A stretch of DNA of 64,000 bases from Callorhinus ursinus (taxonomy: Eukaryota > Chordata > Mammalia > Carnivora > Otariidae): positions 5,904,546 to 5,968,545 of the forward strand of contig NW_020312775.1 in the NCBI RefSeq assembly GCF_003265705.1, in the 5' to 3' direction. Positions 21,880 to 34,332 of the stretch are shown here, one piece after another (the stretch's first letter is position 1; every line of letters starts with the position of its first letter). The notes under the pieces are model-generated. The model worked only from the letters and a program-made list of their open reading frames with translations. It made no database searches and was not told where the DNA came from. The position numbers and the translations under genes are program-made.

Positions 21880-24800
21880 ACCACATCTTCTTTATTTATT
21901 CATCTGTTGAAGGATATCTCGGCTCTTTCCACAGTTTGGATATTGTGGACATTGCTGCTATGAACATTGGGGTGCATGTGCTCCTTTTTTTCACTACATC
22001 TGTATCTATGGGGTAAATACCTAGTAGTGCAATTGCTGGGTCGTAGGGTAGCTCTATTTTTAACTTGAGGAAACTCCATACTGTTTTCCAGAGTGGCTGT
22101 ACCAGCTTGTGTTCCCACCAACAGTGTAACAGGGTTCTCCTTTCTCCACATCCTCGCCAACACTTGTTTCCTGTCTTGTTAATTTTTGCCATTCTAACTG
22201 GTGTAAGGTGGTATCTCATTGTAGTTGTGATTTGTATTTCCCTAATGGCTAGTGATGTTGATCATTTTCTCATGTGTCTGTTAGCCATTTGTATGTCTTT
22301 CTCAGCCCATTTTTTTGACAGGATTATTTGTTTTTTGGGTGTTGAGTTTGAGATGTTCTTTATAGATCTTGGATACAAGCCCTTTATCTGAAATGTCATT
22401 TGCAATTATCTTTTCCCATTCCGTGGATTGCCTCTTAGTTTTGTTGACTGTTTCCTTTGCTGTGCAAAAGCTTTTTATCTTGAGGAAGTCCCAAAAGTTC
22501 ATTTTGGCTTTTGTTTCCCTTGCCTTTAGAGAAGTGTCTTGAAAGAAGTTGCTGTGGCTAATGTAAAAGAGGTTACTGCCTATGTTCTCCTCTAGGATTT
22601 TGATGGATTCCTGTCTCACATTGAGGTGTTTCATGCATTTTGAGTTTATCTTTGTGTATGGTGTAAGAGAATGGTCTAGTTTCATTCTTCTGCATGTAGC
22701 TGTGCAGTTTTCCCAGCACCGTTTACTGAAGAGACTGTCTTTTTTTCATTGGATGTTCATTCCTGTTTTGTTGAAGATTAGCTGACCATAGAGTTGAGGG
22801 TTCATTTCTGGAGTCTCTATTCTGTTCCATTGATCTATGTGTCTGTTTTTGTGCCAATACCATGTTGTCTTGATGACTATAGCTTCATAATATAGCTTGA
22901 AGTCAGGCAATGTGATGCCTCCAGCTTTTTCTTTTTCAACATTCCCCTGGCCATTTGGGGTCTTTTCTGGTTCCATACAAATTCTAGGATTGTTTGCTCC
23001 AGCTCCTCGAAAAATGTCAATGGTATTTTGATAGGGATGGCATTGAAAATGTAGATTGTTCTGGACAGCATAAACATTTTCACAATGTTCATTCTTCCAA
23101 TCCATGAGCATGGAAAGTTTTTCCATCTTTTCGTGTCTGCCTCAATTTCTTTCATAAGTGATCTGTTGTTTCCAGAGTATAGATCCTTTACCTCTTTGGT
23201 TAGGTTTATTCCTAGATATCTTATGGTTTTGGGTGCAGTTGTAAATGGGATTAACTCCTTAATTTTTCTTTCTTCTGTCTCTTTGTTAGTGTATAAAAGT
23301 TCAACTGATTTTGTACCCTGCCACGTTGCTGAATTGCTGTATGAGTTCTAATAACTTGGGAGTGGAGTCTTTTGGGTTTTCCACATAAAGTATCATGTCA
23401 TTTGTGAGAGTTTGACTTCTTTGCCAATTTGAATGCCTTTTATTTCTTTTTGTTAACAATAATGGTGAGAGTGGGCATCCCTGTCATGTTCCTGACCTTA
23501 GGGGAAAAGCTCTCAGTTTTTTTTCATTGAGAATGATATTTGCTGTGGGCTTTTCTTAGATGGCTTTTATGATTGAGGTATGTTCCCTCTATCCCTATAC
23601 TTTGAAGAGTTTTAATCAGGAAGGATGCTGTATTTTGTCAAATGCTTTTTCTGCATCAATTGAGAGAATCATATGGTTCTTGTCTTTACTTTTATTAATG
23701 TGCTCTATCATGTTGATTGATTCTGAATGTCGAACTACCCTTGCATCCCAGAAATAAATGCCACTGGTTGTGGTGAATAATCCTTTTAATGTACTGTTGG
23801 ATCCTATTGGCTAGGATCTTGTTGAGTATTTCAGCATTCACGTTCACCAGGGATACTGGTTTGTAATTCTTCTCTTTGGTTGGGTCTGTCTGGTTTGGGG
23901 ATCAGGGTAATGCTGGTCTTATAGAACGAGTTTGGAAGTTTTCCTTCTATTTCTATTTTTTGGAACAGCTTCAGTAGAATAGGTATGATTTCTTCTTTAA
24001 ATGTTTGATAGAACTCCCCTGGGAAGCCATCTGGCCTGGGACTTTTGTTTTTGGAGAGGTTTATGATTACTGCTTTAATTTCCTTACTGGTTATTGGTCT
24101 ATTCAGATTGTCTATTTCTTTCTGTTTCAGTCATGGTAGTTTATAGTTTCCAGGAATGCGTCCATTTCTTCTAGAATGCTTAATTTGTTGTGCTGGTAAT
24201 AATTTCTAATAATTGTTTCTATTTCCTTGGTGTTAGTCATGATCTCTCCCCTTTCATTCATGATTTTATTAATTTGGGTCCTTTCCCTTTTCTTTTGATT
24301 AAGTCTGGCCAGAGGATTATTAATCTTATTAATTCTTTCAAAGAACCAATTTCTAGTTTATTAATCTGTTCTACTGTTTTTCTGGTTTCTGTTTCATTGA
24401 TTTCTTCTGTAATCTTTATTTTTTCTCTTCTCCTGCTTGGTTTAGGCCTTATTTGCTGTTCTTTCTCCAGGTCCTTTAGGCGTAAGGTTAACCTGTGCAT
24501 TTGGGATTTTTCTAATTTTTTGAGAGAGGCTTGGATGGCTATGTATTTCTCTCTTAGGACCACCTGTGTAGTATCCCATAGGTTTTGGACTGATGTGTTT
24601 TCATTCTCATTGGTTTCAATGAATTGTTTGAGTTCATCTTTAATTTCCTGGTTGACCCAATCATTCTTTAGCAGGATGCTCTTTAACTTCTAAGTGTTTG
24701 AGTTCTTTCCAAATTTTTTCTTGTTGTTGAGTTCCAGTTTCAAAGCACTGTGGTCTGAAAATATGCATGGGATAATCTCTATCTTTTGGTATCGGTTGAG

Positions 24801-25432
24801 ACCCGATTTGTGACCCAGTATGTGGTCTATTCTGGAGAAAGTTCCATGTGGACTTGAGAAGAATGAATATTCTGTTGTTTTAGGATGGAATGTTCTGTTT
24901 ATATCTATGAAGTCCATCTGGTCCAATGTGTCCTTTAAAGCTTTTGTTTCTTTGTTGATCTTCTGCTTAGATGATCTGTCCATTGCTGTGAGTGGATTGT
25001 TGAGGTCTGTTACTATTAATGTACTATTATCCATATGTTTCTTTATTTTGGTTATTCATTGGTTTATATAATTGGCTGCTCCCATGTTGGGGGCATAGAT
25101 ATTTACATTTGTTAGATCTTGTTGGATAGACCCTTTAAGTATGATATAGTGTCCCTCTACATCTCTTACTACAGCCTTTGGTTTAAAATCTAATTTGTCT
25201 GATATGAGAATTGTTACCCCAGCTTTCTTTTGTGGTCTGTTGGTGTGGTAAATTGTTCTCCATCCCCTCACTTTCAATCTGGAAGTGTCTTTAGGTTCAA
25301 AATGAGTCTCTTGTAGACAGCATATGGATGGGTCCTGCTTTTTTATCCAATATGAAACCCTATGTCTCTTGATGGTAGCATTCAGCCCATTACACTGAGA
25401 GTAACTATTGAAAGATACGAATTTAGTGCCAT
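21880..25432 (-). pseudogene. L1-C ORF2 remnant
   Basis: It starts at the ATG complementary to 25430-25432. Endonuclease pieces are at 24690-25277 (KAGVTILISDKLDF; RIDHILGHKSGLNRY; FSDHSALKLEL). RT motifs are complementary to 23380-23410, where FADD is lost to a frameshift, and to 23480-23560. C-terminal pieces are at 22302-23126 and 21896-22219 ([13 protein letters not shown]). Several stops and frameshifts are present. Confidence 0.88.
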
Positions 25433-25526
25433 TGTACTGCCTGTAAAGTCCCTGTTTCCGTAGGTTTTCTGTTTCTTTCCTTTTTTTTTTTTTTCTGGTG
25501 TATGTGACTCTGGGGGTTTCTCTCGC

Positions 25527-26463
25527 TTACAGAATCCCCCTTAATATTTCTTCCAGGGCTGGCTTGGTGGTCACATATTCTTTCAGTTTCTGCTGGTCCT
25601 GAAAGTTCTTTAATCTCTCTGTGCATTCTGAATGAGAGTCTTGCTGGGGAAAGTATTCTGGGATGCGTGTTCTTTTCTTTAAGTACCCTGAATATGCTGC
25701 CAGCCCTTTCTGGCTTGCCAAGTCTCTGTAGACAGGTTTGATATTATTCTGATGTTCCTCCCTCTGTATGTAAGAAATCTCTTCCCCCTGGCTGCTCGCA
25801 AGTTAGCTTCCTTAGCTCTAAGATTTGTAAGCTTCACTATTACATGTCAGGATGTTGATCTATTTTTATTGATTTTGGGGGGGTGTCCTCTCTGCCTCTT
25901 GGACAGAAATGCTTGTTTCCTTCCACAGATTAGGGAAGTTCTCAGCTATGATTTGCTCAAATATTCCTTCTAGTCCTCTCTCTCTCTCAATCCCCCCGGG
26001 GATCCCAATAATTTTGACATTTGAATGTTTCATGGTGTCATTGATCTCTCTAAGTCTGTTCTCGTGGGCTTCTAGCTGCCTATCCCTATCTTCCTAGGCT
26101 TCCTTCCTATCAGCTTTTCTTCTAGGTCACTAATTCATTCTTCTGCCTCATTTACCCTGGCTGTTAGAGTATCCAGTTTAAACTCCATCTCATTCATAGC
26201 ACTTTTAAGTTTGGCCTGATAAGAACTCCATCTCATTCATAGCACTTTTAAGTTTGGCCTGATAAGAACTTGGCCTGAGTTCTTATGATACAATATGATT
26301 CTATATTATCACTAATGCTTTTGTCAATCCTAGCTATTAACTTTATGATTGCTATCCTGACGTCTATCTATGTCATCTTGCTTATATCCATATCCATTAT
26401 TTCTGTGACAGAGGCCATTGTCTCTGGTTCTTTTCTTTGTTGGGAGTTCCTCCTCCCAGTCAT
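25527..26463 (-). pseudogene. L1-C ORF1 remnant with 43-bp internal duplication
   Basis: It starts at the ATG complementary to 26461-26463 (MTGRRNSQQR-like) and ends near the TAA at 25527. A 43-bp tandem duplication (26181-26223 and 26224-26266) lies in the coiled-coil region and shifts the frame. Further stops follow. Confidence 0.85.
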
Positions 26464-28605
26464 TCTGTTGAAGGATGGTTGAGGGAAGGGACAGAGTCCA
26501 AAATATCAACCATGACCCAAGCTAGATGCACCCTAGCAAAATCCAGAATGATCAGATGCCACCACCAAAAAAATAAATCCCAAATGAAACAAAAGAGTAA
26601 AATTAAAAAATTATAAAAATAAAGAAGTTTAAAAAATAAAATAAAAAATAAAAAAGAGGGGAGGGGAAGGAGGGCTATTAGTTCTCAGTGTGGACAAAGC
26701 AGGGTTTTTTAGTTGTTCCTGGGTGTATTTTCGTCTGTGTGTTAGAGGATACTATGTCCCAAAATTACTAGGAACGTAAATATTGTATATATAAAAAGGA
26801 AAAACTGAGTAGAATGAAACACAGGCTAAAATAAAGCATATATCTATAAAAAATGTTGGTGTGTAAAAATACAGGTTCAATAAGCAACTATGAAAAATGA
26901 GTTGGTATAATAGACATCTAGTTGAAATGAGAAGAAGGTATAAAGAAAAATACAGCAGGGGAAAATGTCATGAGAGAAGGAAAAAAGGAAAGAAAGAAAG
27001 AAAAGAAAAGGAGAATTGTATCTGAAAAATAAACAGGTCATGAGGCCACACCTGGAGCTCAATATACAATTTCCCCCTGGTGTTGGAATTTTACAGTCTT
27101 ATAGGACCCAAAGGATTGTCATCTGCCTGTTCTTCCAGCCTGTCTTCTGGGGGAGGTGCCTGCCACACTGTTTCTCAGGTAACCCTGCTTGTGTGGAGTT
27201 GCCCCATCCCCTCTCAGGGGGATGGGCTCAGTGGAAACCAGACCTCTTTTTGGTTTTTGTTCCCAGGGCCTTTCCGTACCTCTTCAGGGTATCAGAGCAA
27301 AAAGGCCACAGCTAAACCTTAGCCCAGTGCAAGAAATTCACAGTCTACCCTCTTTAATAAACTCTCCAGGACAAATAGTCTCCCATTCTGCTTGTGCCTC
27401 TGAAAACCACAGCCTCCCACTGCTTGCTCACAGCTACTGTCTCAGAAGTGTTTTCAGGTGCCCAGGAGGGCCTCTGCCCTTTGTGCTTCTAAAACCGTGA
27501 GTGGATGCGGGCTCGAGTGTGCACCTGAAACTCTGCAATCAGGTCTGGGTTCCACCCTAAAGTCCTTTCCCTGGCACTACTGCTCTGCGGGTTTTTGCCC
27601 AGTGGTGAATGCAGGTTTCAGATGTTTTACAGGCTGTTCAAGGAAAGAATGGATATTGACCCATCAGGTTCGTGGTTTCTGATGATCTGAGCTGAGGGTC
27701 TCTTCCTGGGCCTGCTGATCATAACCTGCTTCCTGGCTCCAATGCTCAGGGCCCTCTACCATTTCAGGAATCTCCTTTTGCTCTGTGGTCCCTCGTAACC
27801 TGAGACCACAATGCCCTACCTAGAATTCTACCTTTTCATTTCCAGAGCCCCCTTTCAGAGAAGCATGTCTCTCCCTAGAGAGTTCTAAGGGTTCCCATTT
27901 TGTGCTCTGTTGTTATATCACTTTCCAGGCCCCAGCTTATGAAGGCTCTCTCCCCATTTTATCTTCCGATATCTCCCTGCAGTTTCATGACTCTGCATGG
28001 TTTACCTTGCCAAAGGCAGTCGCTTTTCTGCTTGTAGAGATCCAGCTATATATTCTTTTTTCCCCCTATTTATTTATTTATTTGATGTAGTGTTCCAAGA
28101 TTCATTGTTTGCATATAACACCCAGTGCTCCATTCAATATGTGCCCTCTTTAATACCCATCACCAGGCTAATCCATTCCCCAACCCCTCTCCCCTCTAGA
28201 ACCCTCAGTTTGTTTCTCAGAGTCCATAGTCTCTCATGGTTTGCCTCCCCTTCTGATTTCCCCCCTTCATTTTTCCCTTTCTGCTAACTTCTTTTTTTTT
28301 TTAACATATAATGTATTATTTGTTTCAGAGGTACAGGTCTGTGATTCAACAGTCCTACACAATTCACAGCACTCACCATAGCACATACCCTCCCCAAAGT
28401 CTATCACCCAGCCACCCCATCCCTCCCACCCCACCCCCACTCCAGCAACCCTTAGTTTGTTTCCTGAGATTAAGAATTCCTCATATATTCTTACATCTCA
28501 GGCTGATTTTGTGGGTATTCAAAATGGTTTGATAAAGACCCAGCTAAATTCAGGGGACCAGTTGAAATGGGGTCCCCTTCTCCTCTGCCATCTTGCCTTC
28601 CTCTC
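26464..28605 (-). promoter_or_regulatory. L1-C 5'UTR (ancestral promoter region)
   Basis: Internal pol II promoter region of a lineage distinct from L1-B. The first bases carry CAAGATGGCAG (complement of 28588-28598), a YY1-type site at the L1 start. L1-E (62394-63972) has the same 5'UTR type. The A-rich stretch at 26560-26660 is part of it. Confidence 0.75.
28048..28502 (-). mobile_element. Younger L1 3' fragment nested in the L1-C 5'UTR
   Basis: 28058-28492 is antisense L1 3'UTR (AACACCCAGTGCTCCATTC, GAGGTACAGGTCTGTGATTC). It interrupts the L1-C 5'UTR exactly where L1-E is continuous (about 63855). The TSD is ATATATTCTT at 28048-28057 and 28493-28502. The 3' end is atypical: after CACTACATCAAA it goes straight into AATAAATAAATA and a short A run, lacking the last 40 or so bases of the usual end. 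Confidence 0.9.
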
Positions 28606-28619
28606 TCAGACCCTCCTTT

Positions 28620-31329
28620 GAATTCTTATAGCTGTTACTGCCGTCACACTCGTTTGATATAGGGGTACTGTCATATGTTGCACATTTTGTGTGTATCTCA
28701 TCTCCTCAACCAGATCATAAGTCCTTCAAGGGTAAGGCCTTATACTACAACTCCAACAATTCTTTGTGTAGGTGGTGCTAATTTAGAGCTTTACTGCAAT
28801 GTGCATAACACAGAAATTTTATTTTAAGTAATTTTACTGCTTGTAATACCTGAGAAATGATAAAAGAGTGACTGGGTAATGTGACTCTATGAACCTAAGC
28901 ATTATTTAAAATCAAAGGTACAAAAATGAAATATTAGTGACTATTTTAGGCTTGACATAAATTTTTTTTGGTGTTTAATTTTGATAACGATGTGGTTTTG
29001 ATAATCTCACAATGAAAAAGCTAAATAAAGAGCACCTGTCTTCATAGATAACTATTCTTGTATATGTTACCAATATTTTTATTTATAATCTCTGAAGAAC
29101 TGCCACAGTCAAATTGCATTGGAAAGGAAAATCATGGAAATGTCATGTTTTTATTTTAAACTGTTTACTGAACTTTACAGTTGCCTTTTTTTTTTTTAAC
29201 CTGAGTTGTCAAAGAAATCACATTTGGTACTATATTCAGTGCTTGCTCTAGGTTATTTGACCACACTAACACAAGGCCATTTTACTTGTCTATATAAATT
29301 GAATTCTACTTTTATAATTTCTTTTTTTAATTTTATAATTTCTGAAAAGTAAATTCACCCACTTATTTGAGACAGTGTGAAAGAAACAAATTCTGCAATG
29401 TGACACAAAATAATCTAAATTAGAATCACAATGTTCAGTTTGTAGACTCTATCATGACATTTATATGCTGGAGTTAAGCAATGTGATCTGCTAATAAGTA
29501 AACATTAATACTTTCACTGCCATTTTCTTTTATCTCATAAGTATAAATGCTATCTGAACCTCAAGGAATTATACAGGCAACTTTCTGTCTTCCTTGTATG
29601 TTGGATTAGTAAACTATTAGATTAACAAATGAAACAGTTATGACCTGCTGACCTGATTTTTAGTAACCCTTCAGCCTTCTAAAATTTACAGGAATTTCTA
29701 GCTCTTCTACATTTACATGACAAAGCATATGTTGTATACAAGCAAGATGTTTATGAACCCTTAGTTTGCTAATAGCTTTACAATTATCCCTTGATCTTCA
29801 TGAGGTGGGGGTGGGGGGTGGCAATAGGTTGGTTCTTTTCAATTATAACATTTTAATAATTCCAACAGTTACAGGAAATAGTTGAGCTGCTTTCAGTTGG
29901 TTACTGTAGTCAAATGGCAAGATCCCCACTAAGTACCTGTGTAGCCACACAAAATAAAAAACACTTGGTCCACACAAACCTGCTCCTGGTGAATAGGCAT
30001 AGTGAGCATCTGTATTTTTGTACATCCCCTCTGTTCTAATCTGAAATGCCCTTTGGACCCTCTCTCCATGTGTTAAGCACCTTGTACTGCTCAAAACATG
30101 GGTCAAAGATCACTTACACCATAAAATCATGTGCAGCTGTTCCAGAGGGATAGGAGCTTTGTCCACGTTTCCCATTTTTTCAGGTCTCACCAGCCTGTAA
30201 ATATAACATAAATAATAATACCTCAAACAATTTGTTCATGCCTCCATCTGTATAATACATGACTTCAGGTTTCTTTAAAGGTCCTCCCCTAAGTGTTTCT
30301 GAAAGGTTGCAAAAGATCCCTCAGTGTATTCTTAATTAAGTTGGCTTCCACTGAGTGCAAAGGCACCTCCACCAGACTGCTTGCTGCTATTCCTTCTTAT
30401 TTGTCTCTAGTACTACTGACTGTTGGTAGGGGAACACATGCAATGATGCCTACACCACCCAATGACTTAAGAGTTTAGGACTTAACTGTGAGTCAAGTTG
30501 GGGCTGGGATCAGGTACAGATGCAGCCACTGCTCTACTCAGTATCACTGCACAACTTAGAGGACTAAAACTATACTCCTGGATCCTTCTTCTCTCAAGAG
30601 TAGTGTTTCCAAGAGGTTCTCCAGAATTCATGCACTTTTATTGGGATTATTTGACCAGTGTGCTAGATATGGCTGTTCATGTATGAATCATACATACACT
30701 CAAATTGAGACTCTTATAATTTTATTTTCAAATGATAATCAGCATCTTTAAGAAGCTTAAATATAAAACCTGTTAAGTGTAAGATCCAGTGAAAAAGAAA
30801 ATTATTTGCTGCAATTATATCGCCTAGTGATTCTTGTCTTACGTTATCTTGGTTGTTTCTCTTGGTTCATTTATACTGACCCCCCTACTCCCATCCCCAC
30901 CTAATCCAACTGCTTGTACTAACTCAGTCCATGGCAACTCCCAGAAATTATCCCATATAAAACTTGATTTTTGCCCTCTATGACCTTGATTCATGGATCA
31001 AATAGTGATCCTCAATGCCTTTTTCTCAATTTACCTATCCAGCTTCCATCTTACTGAATACAACCATCATAGCTACTTATTCCATTATATTGTAATTATT
31101 CAATACTGTCAACTCTGTCCCCAATTCAAATATTTTTGGTAAAGGGAGCTGTCAGGGGCTCTTTTCATGAGTGGTTTCCCCAGGTATACAGCCACCTTCT
31201 TAGCTCTCTCAGGCTGACAAAGATTGTTAGACAAATGGCCCTCAAACATGGTGATGAAAAACTTGTTTTGCTTGAAAGACATTAAGGAAATAGGAAATGT
31301 ATATAAGCTTCATTTTTATATTTTGTTAA
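28620..31329. other. Unannotated single-copy-like sequence with an L2 trace
   Basis: 28705-28740 (ACCAGATCATAAGTCCTTC, then AAGGGTAAGGCC) resembles the L2 3' region. Elsewhere I see only oligo-T/A runs and a G-rich tract at 29804-29820. No exon can be supported; the 87-codon minus-strand frame at 29843-30106 has no recognised domain. Confidence 0.45.
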
Positions 31330-31500
31330 GAAATTATCCTTTTATTTTATAGATTTATTGAGATATAATTCACATACCATGAATTTATTGTCTCTATAGA
31401 TGTGCTTATTCTGAATGCTTCATATGAATGAAATAATATAATATGTGGTCTTTTGTGACTGGCTTTTTTCACTTAGCATAATGTTTGAATATTTTAAATA
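31330..31500 (-). repeat. Old L1M 3'-end fragment
   Basis: TTTATTGAGATATAATTCAC, then GAATGAAATAATATAATATG and TTTTTTCACTTAGCATAATG are antisense hallmarks of old L1M 3' ends. Confidence 0.75.
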
Positions 31501-32492
31501 ACTCATATAAGTAGAAACATACAGTATTTGTCTTTTCATGACTGAAGTAAGAAATTCTATCCTTTAAATCAGAATATCAGCAATTAAATTTAGGCATTGA
31601 AAACAGTTTCGCCATTACTAAAGAGTTTCATTTTTCTGATTAACATATCAGAGCATAAGAATCTCCTAGTCTTTTTTTAAAGTTCTTTTTCTCATTTTTA
31701 GCCTGTGGTTAAACTCTAGTCAAATTTATTTTTCTGTCCTCAACTCTCTCAAGACCTTCCCTATGTTACCTAAAGGTTTTATTATATAAAACATGTGTTC
31801 GAATGTGAAGTGTTATAATTAAATATTGCTGTGGAGGGGGATTTAGAATACTAAGTGACTTTACCACAACCAAAGTATAAAATACATTAGAATGGAACCA
31901 ACATTTTTGTTGCAATATGTACTCAAAATAGAAACACAGAGAAGCTTATTTTTATACTCGGGTCCTTTTCTTCTTCACCTTGGAATGTGTCATGTACCTT
32001 GTGTCTAATGTCTCTAGTGTCACACCTTTGGCAGTGGCTTGTCCCTCTTTCTAACTCAACCCTTTAGAGAGAAGTAGCTTCTCTAATCTGACGAAGCAAT
32101 AATGCCAAGGAAGACTTTCTTAATACACCTATGGAAATGAATGGAATTACTGCTCAGTAAGTTAATCATTCAAGATTCCTATTTGAAATTAGATCGTAGA
32201 CAATACTTCAAAGCTGTTCTACTGCATGCAGTGTGAGAGTTTCTTACTATTGTTCCAATACTTGGAGAAGTAAAGCCCTCATGAACTTGTCAGGAAAAGG
32301 CCACAGGACTTTGAGCAGTGAATTATCTCTGGTTTCACACGAGAAGAGACTCATCTCATAAAGGTATACAGAACTTTTTGCTTTAGATAGAAGTGGAAAC
32401 ATGGATGTTTTGAATAACAAGGTGTACCCAAGAATACATTATGTTGAATGTATCAGGAATGCTTTTAGTTGCAGATAACATAAAATGTAATT
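31501..32492. other. Unannotated sequence
   Basis: Single-copy-like DNA up to the L1-B TSD. Nothing is recognised. Confidence 0.4.
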
Positions 32493-32508
32493 AAGAGTAG
32501 ATAAAGCA

Positions 32509-34332
32509 GCAAGATGGCAGAGGAGTAGGAGACCTGGATTTTGTCTGGTCTCAGGAATTCAGCTGAATAGGGATCAAACCATTCTGAACACCTACAAACT
32601 CAACAGGAGATCGAAGAGGAGAGTAGCAACAACTCTCTGAACAGAAAAGCGACCACTTTCTGGAAGGTAGGACGTGAGGAGAAGTGAATCTGAGGCGATA
32701 TTCGGGAGGATAGATGGCGGGGGAGGGGGCCTCCATCGGCCGCTTCTGGCAAGTGATAGAGCTGCGGAGCACAAAATCGGAACTTTTAGAAGTCAGCTCC
32801 GTGGAGGGACGTCGCTCCAGTGGCTAAGCGGGAGGTGGAACCCTCGCGGGACAGTGTGGTCTCAGGACCCTCGGGGTCACAGAAAGACCGGGGGTGCCTG
32901 AGTGTGGCAGAGCTCCCAGGTATCAGAGCGGGGAAGCTGGCTGCAGAGACGGAGCCAAGGCGCGGGCTCTCAGCTCGGGGTTGCCATAGATTGTGATCCG
33001 CGGCCCAGTCGGGCCACTGCTCCTCCAGCAGGGACCCAACAAGCGGCAGATCCGGGGAGACTCCCCTTCCTCCCCTGGGAGGAGCAGCGCAGGAGCACAC
33101 CGCAGGGATCTGATGGGTTTGGAGACTCCACACGTGGTCGGGTGCCAGAGATAGAAACGATTGGTCACAGGCTGGGTGAGCACGGAGTGCAGCCGGAGAC
33201 CGGGGACACGAGAGTGACTGGCTGCTTTTCTCTGGGGGCGCACTGAGGAGCGGAGCCCCGAGTTCTTGCCTCCTCTGGGGCGGAGATTGGGAAGCCGCCA
33301 TTTTCACTCTTGTCCCCCAAAGCTGCACCCAAAGCTTGCAGGGAACAAAAGCTCCTGAGAACAAACCCGAGCAGATTGCTTAGCCCGGACCGACAAGGGC
33401 GGGGCAATTCCGCCTCCGGCAAAGACATTTGGGAACCATGGCAACAGGCCCCTCCCCCAGAAGATCAGCAGGAACAGCCAGCAAGCCAAGACCAAGTTTA
33501 CCTATCAAGGAGAATGGGACGACTCCAGCGCTAGGGAAATACTGCACATAGAATTCATGGCTTTTTTTACCGTGACTCATTAGTTTTTCAAAGTTAATTT
33601 CTTTACTTTTTTTTTTAATTTCTCTTTTTCCCTTTTTCAACCAACATCTTATCAATCCCTTTTTTTAAAAAAAATTTTTTTATTTTTCATTTTTAGAGTC
33701 ATATTTTATCCCTTCATAGTAGTTACTCTTATTTTTGGCATATATATATAAGTTGTTCTCTCTTGAAAATTTTGAGATACAGTTTCTTCCAACAGATCAA
33801 AATATACCCTACATCACTAGTGTATGGCTTTGTTCTAGTCTCCTGCCTGATCACATTCTCTCCCTTTTTTTTTTTAAATCTTCTTATTTCTTTTTTCAAG
33901 CAACTTCTTATGATATCAATTCCTTTTATAAAATCTTTTATAATTTTCATCTTTACAGTCATCTTCCATCCCTTCATTGTATCAACCCTTATTTTGTACA
34001 TATATAAGTCTATCTTCCTTTAAAATTTTAGGAGGCACTTTTTTCTAACAGACCAAAATACGCCCAAAATCTAGTGTGTGGCACTAATCTATGCACTAGC
34101 CTGACCATATTTGAACATATTTGGGTTTTTTTGTATTGTTCTGTTTTTGTTTTTTAATCTTTTTCTTTTTGTTTTTTTTTTCTTTCTTTCTTTTCTCTTT
34201 CTTTTTTCTTTCTTTCCCTTTCTTTTCCCCTGGTTTCAGGTCTTTTCTGATTTGTATAGAGTAAAGTTGCTGGGGACGTTGTTAACCTGTTAGCATTTTG
34301 TTCTCTCATTCATCTATTCTCTTCTGGACAAA
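32509..34332 (+). promoter_or_regulatory. L1-B 5'UTR: GC-rich internal promoter
   Basis: It starts with CAAGATGGCAG (32510-32520), a YY1-type motif at the expected L1 start. A CpG-containing block spans about 32690-33440. A pyrimidine tract at 34136-34230 ends in TTTCAG, and a T/C-rich stretch runs up to the ORF1 ATG. A good splice-donor match, GGAAG|GTAGGA, lies at 32666/32667. Open frames on both strands here reflect GC content. Confidence 0.85.

Larger units (their letters stand above)
21440..28619 (-). mobile_element. L1-C: full-length LINE-1, minus strand, with TSD
   Basis: TSD TCAGACCCTCCTTT at 21440-21453 and 28606-28619, exact over 14 bp. Read on the minus strand, the 5' end (GAGAGGAAGGCAAGATGGC, ending at 28605) leads into a long 5'UTR, ORF1 (26463 to 25527), ORF2 (25432 to about 21880), the 3'UTR and an A tail (oligo-T at 21451-21459). 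A younger L1 fragment is nested in the 5'UTR (28048-28502). Without it, the element is about 6.7 kb, close to full size. Its 5'UTR differs from that of L1-B beyond the first 60 or so bases. Confidence 0.95.

Noticed and set aside
32674..33534. Overlapping open frames of up to 192 codons on both strands
   Set aside because: They lie in the GC-rich 5'UTR of L1-B. Open frames on several strands at once are a composition effect, and no domain is visible.
34140..34230. Oligo-pyrimidine tract as an independent microsatellite
   Set aside because: It is part of the L1-B 5'UTR just before ORF1.
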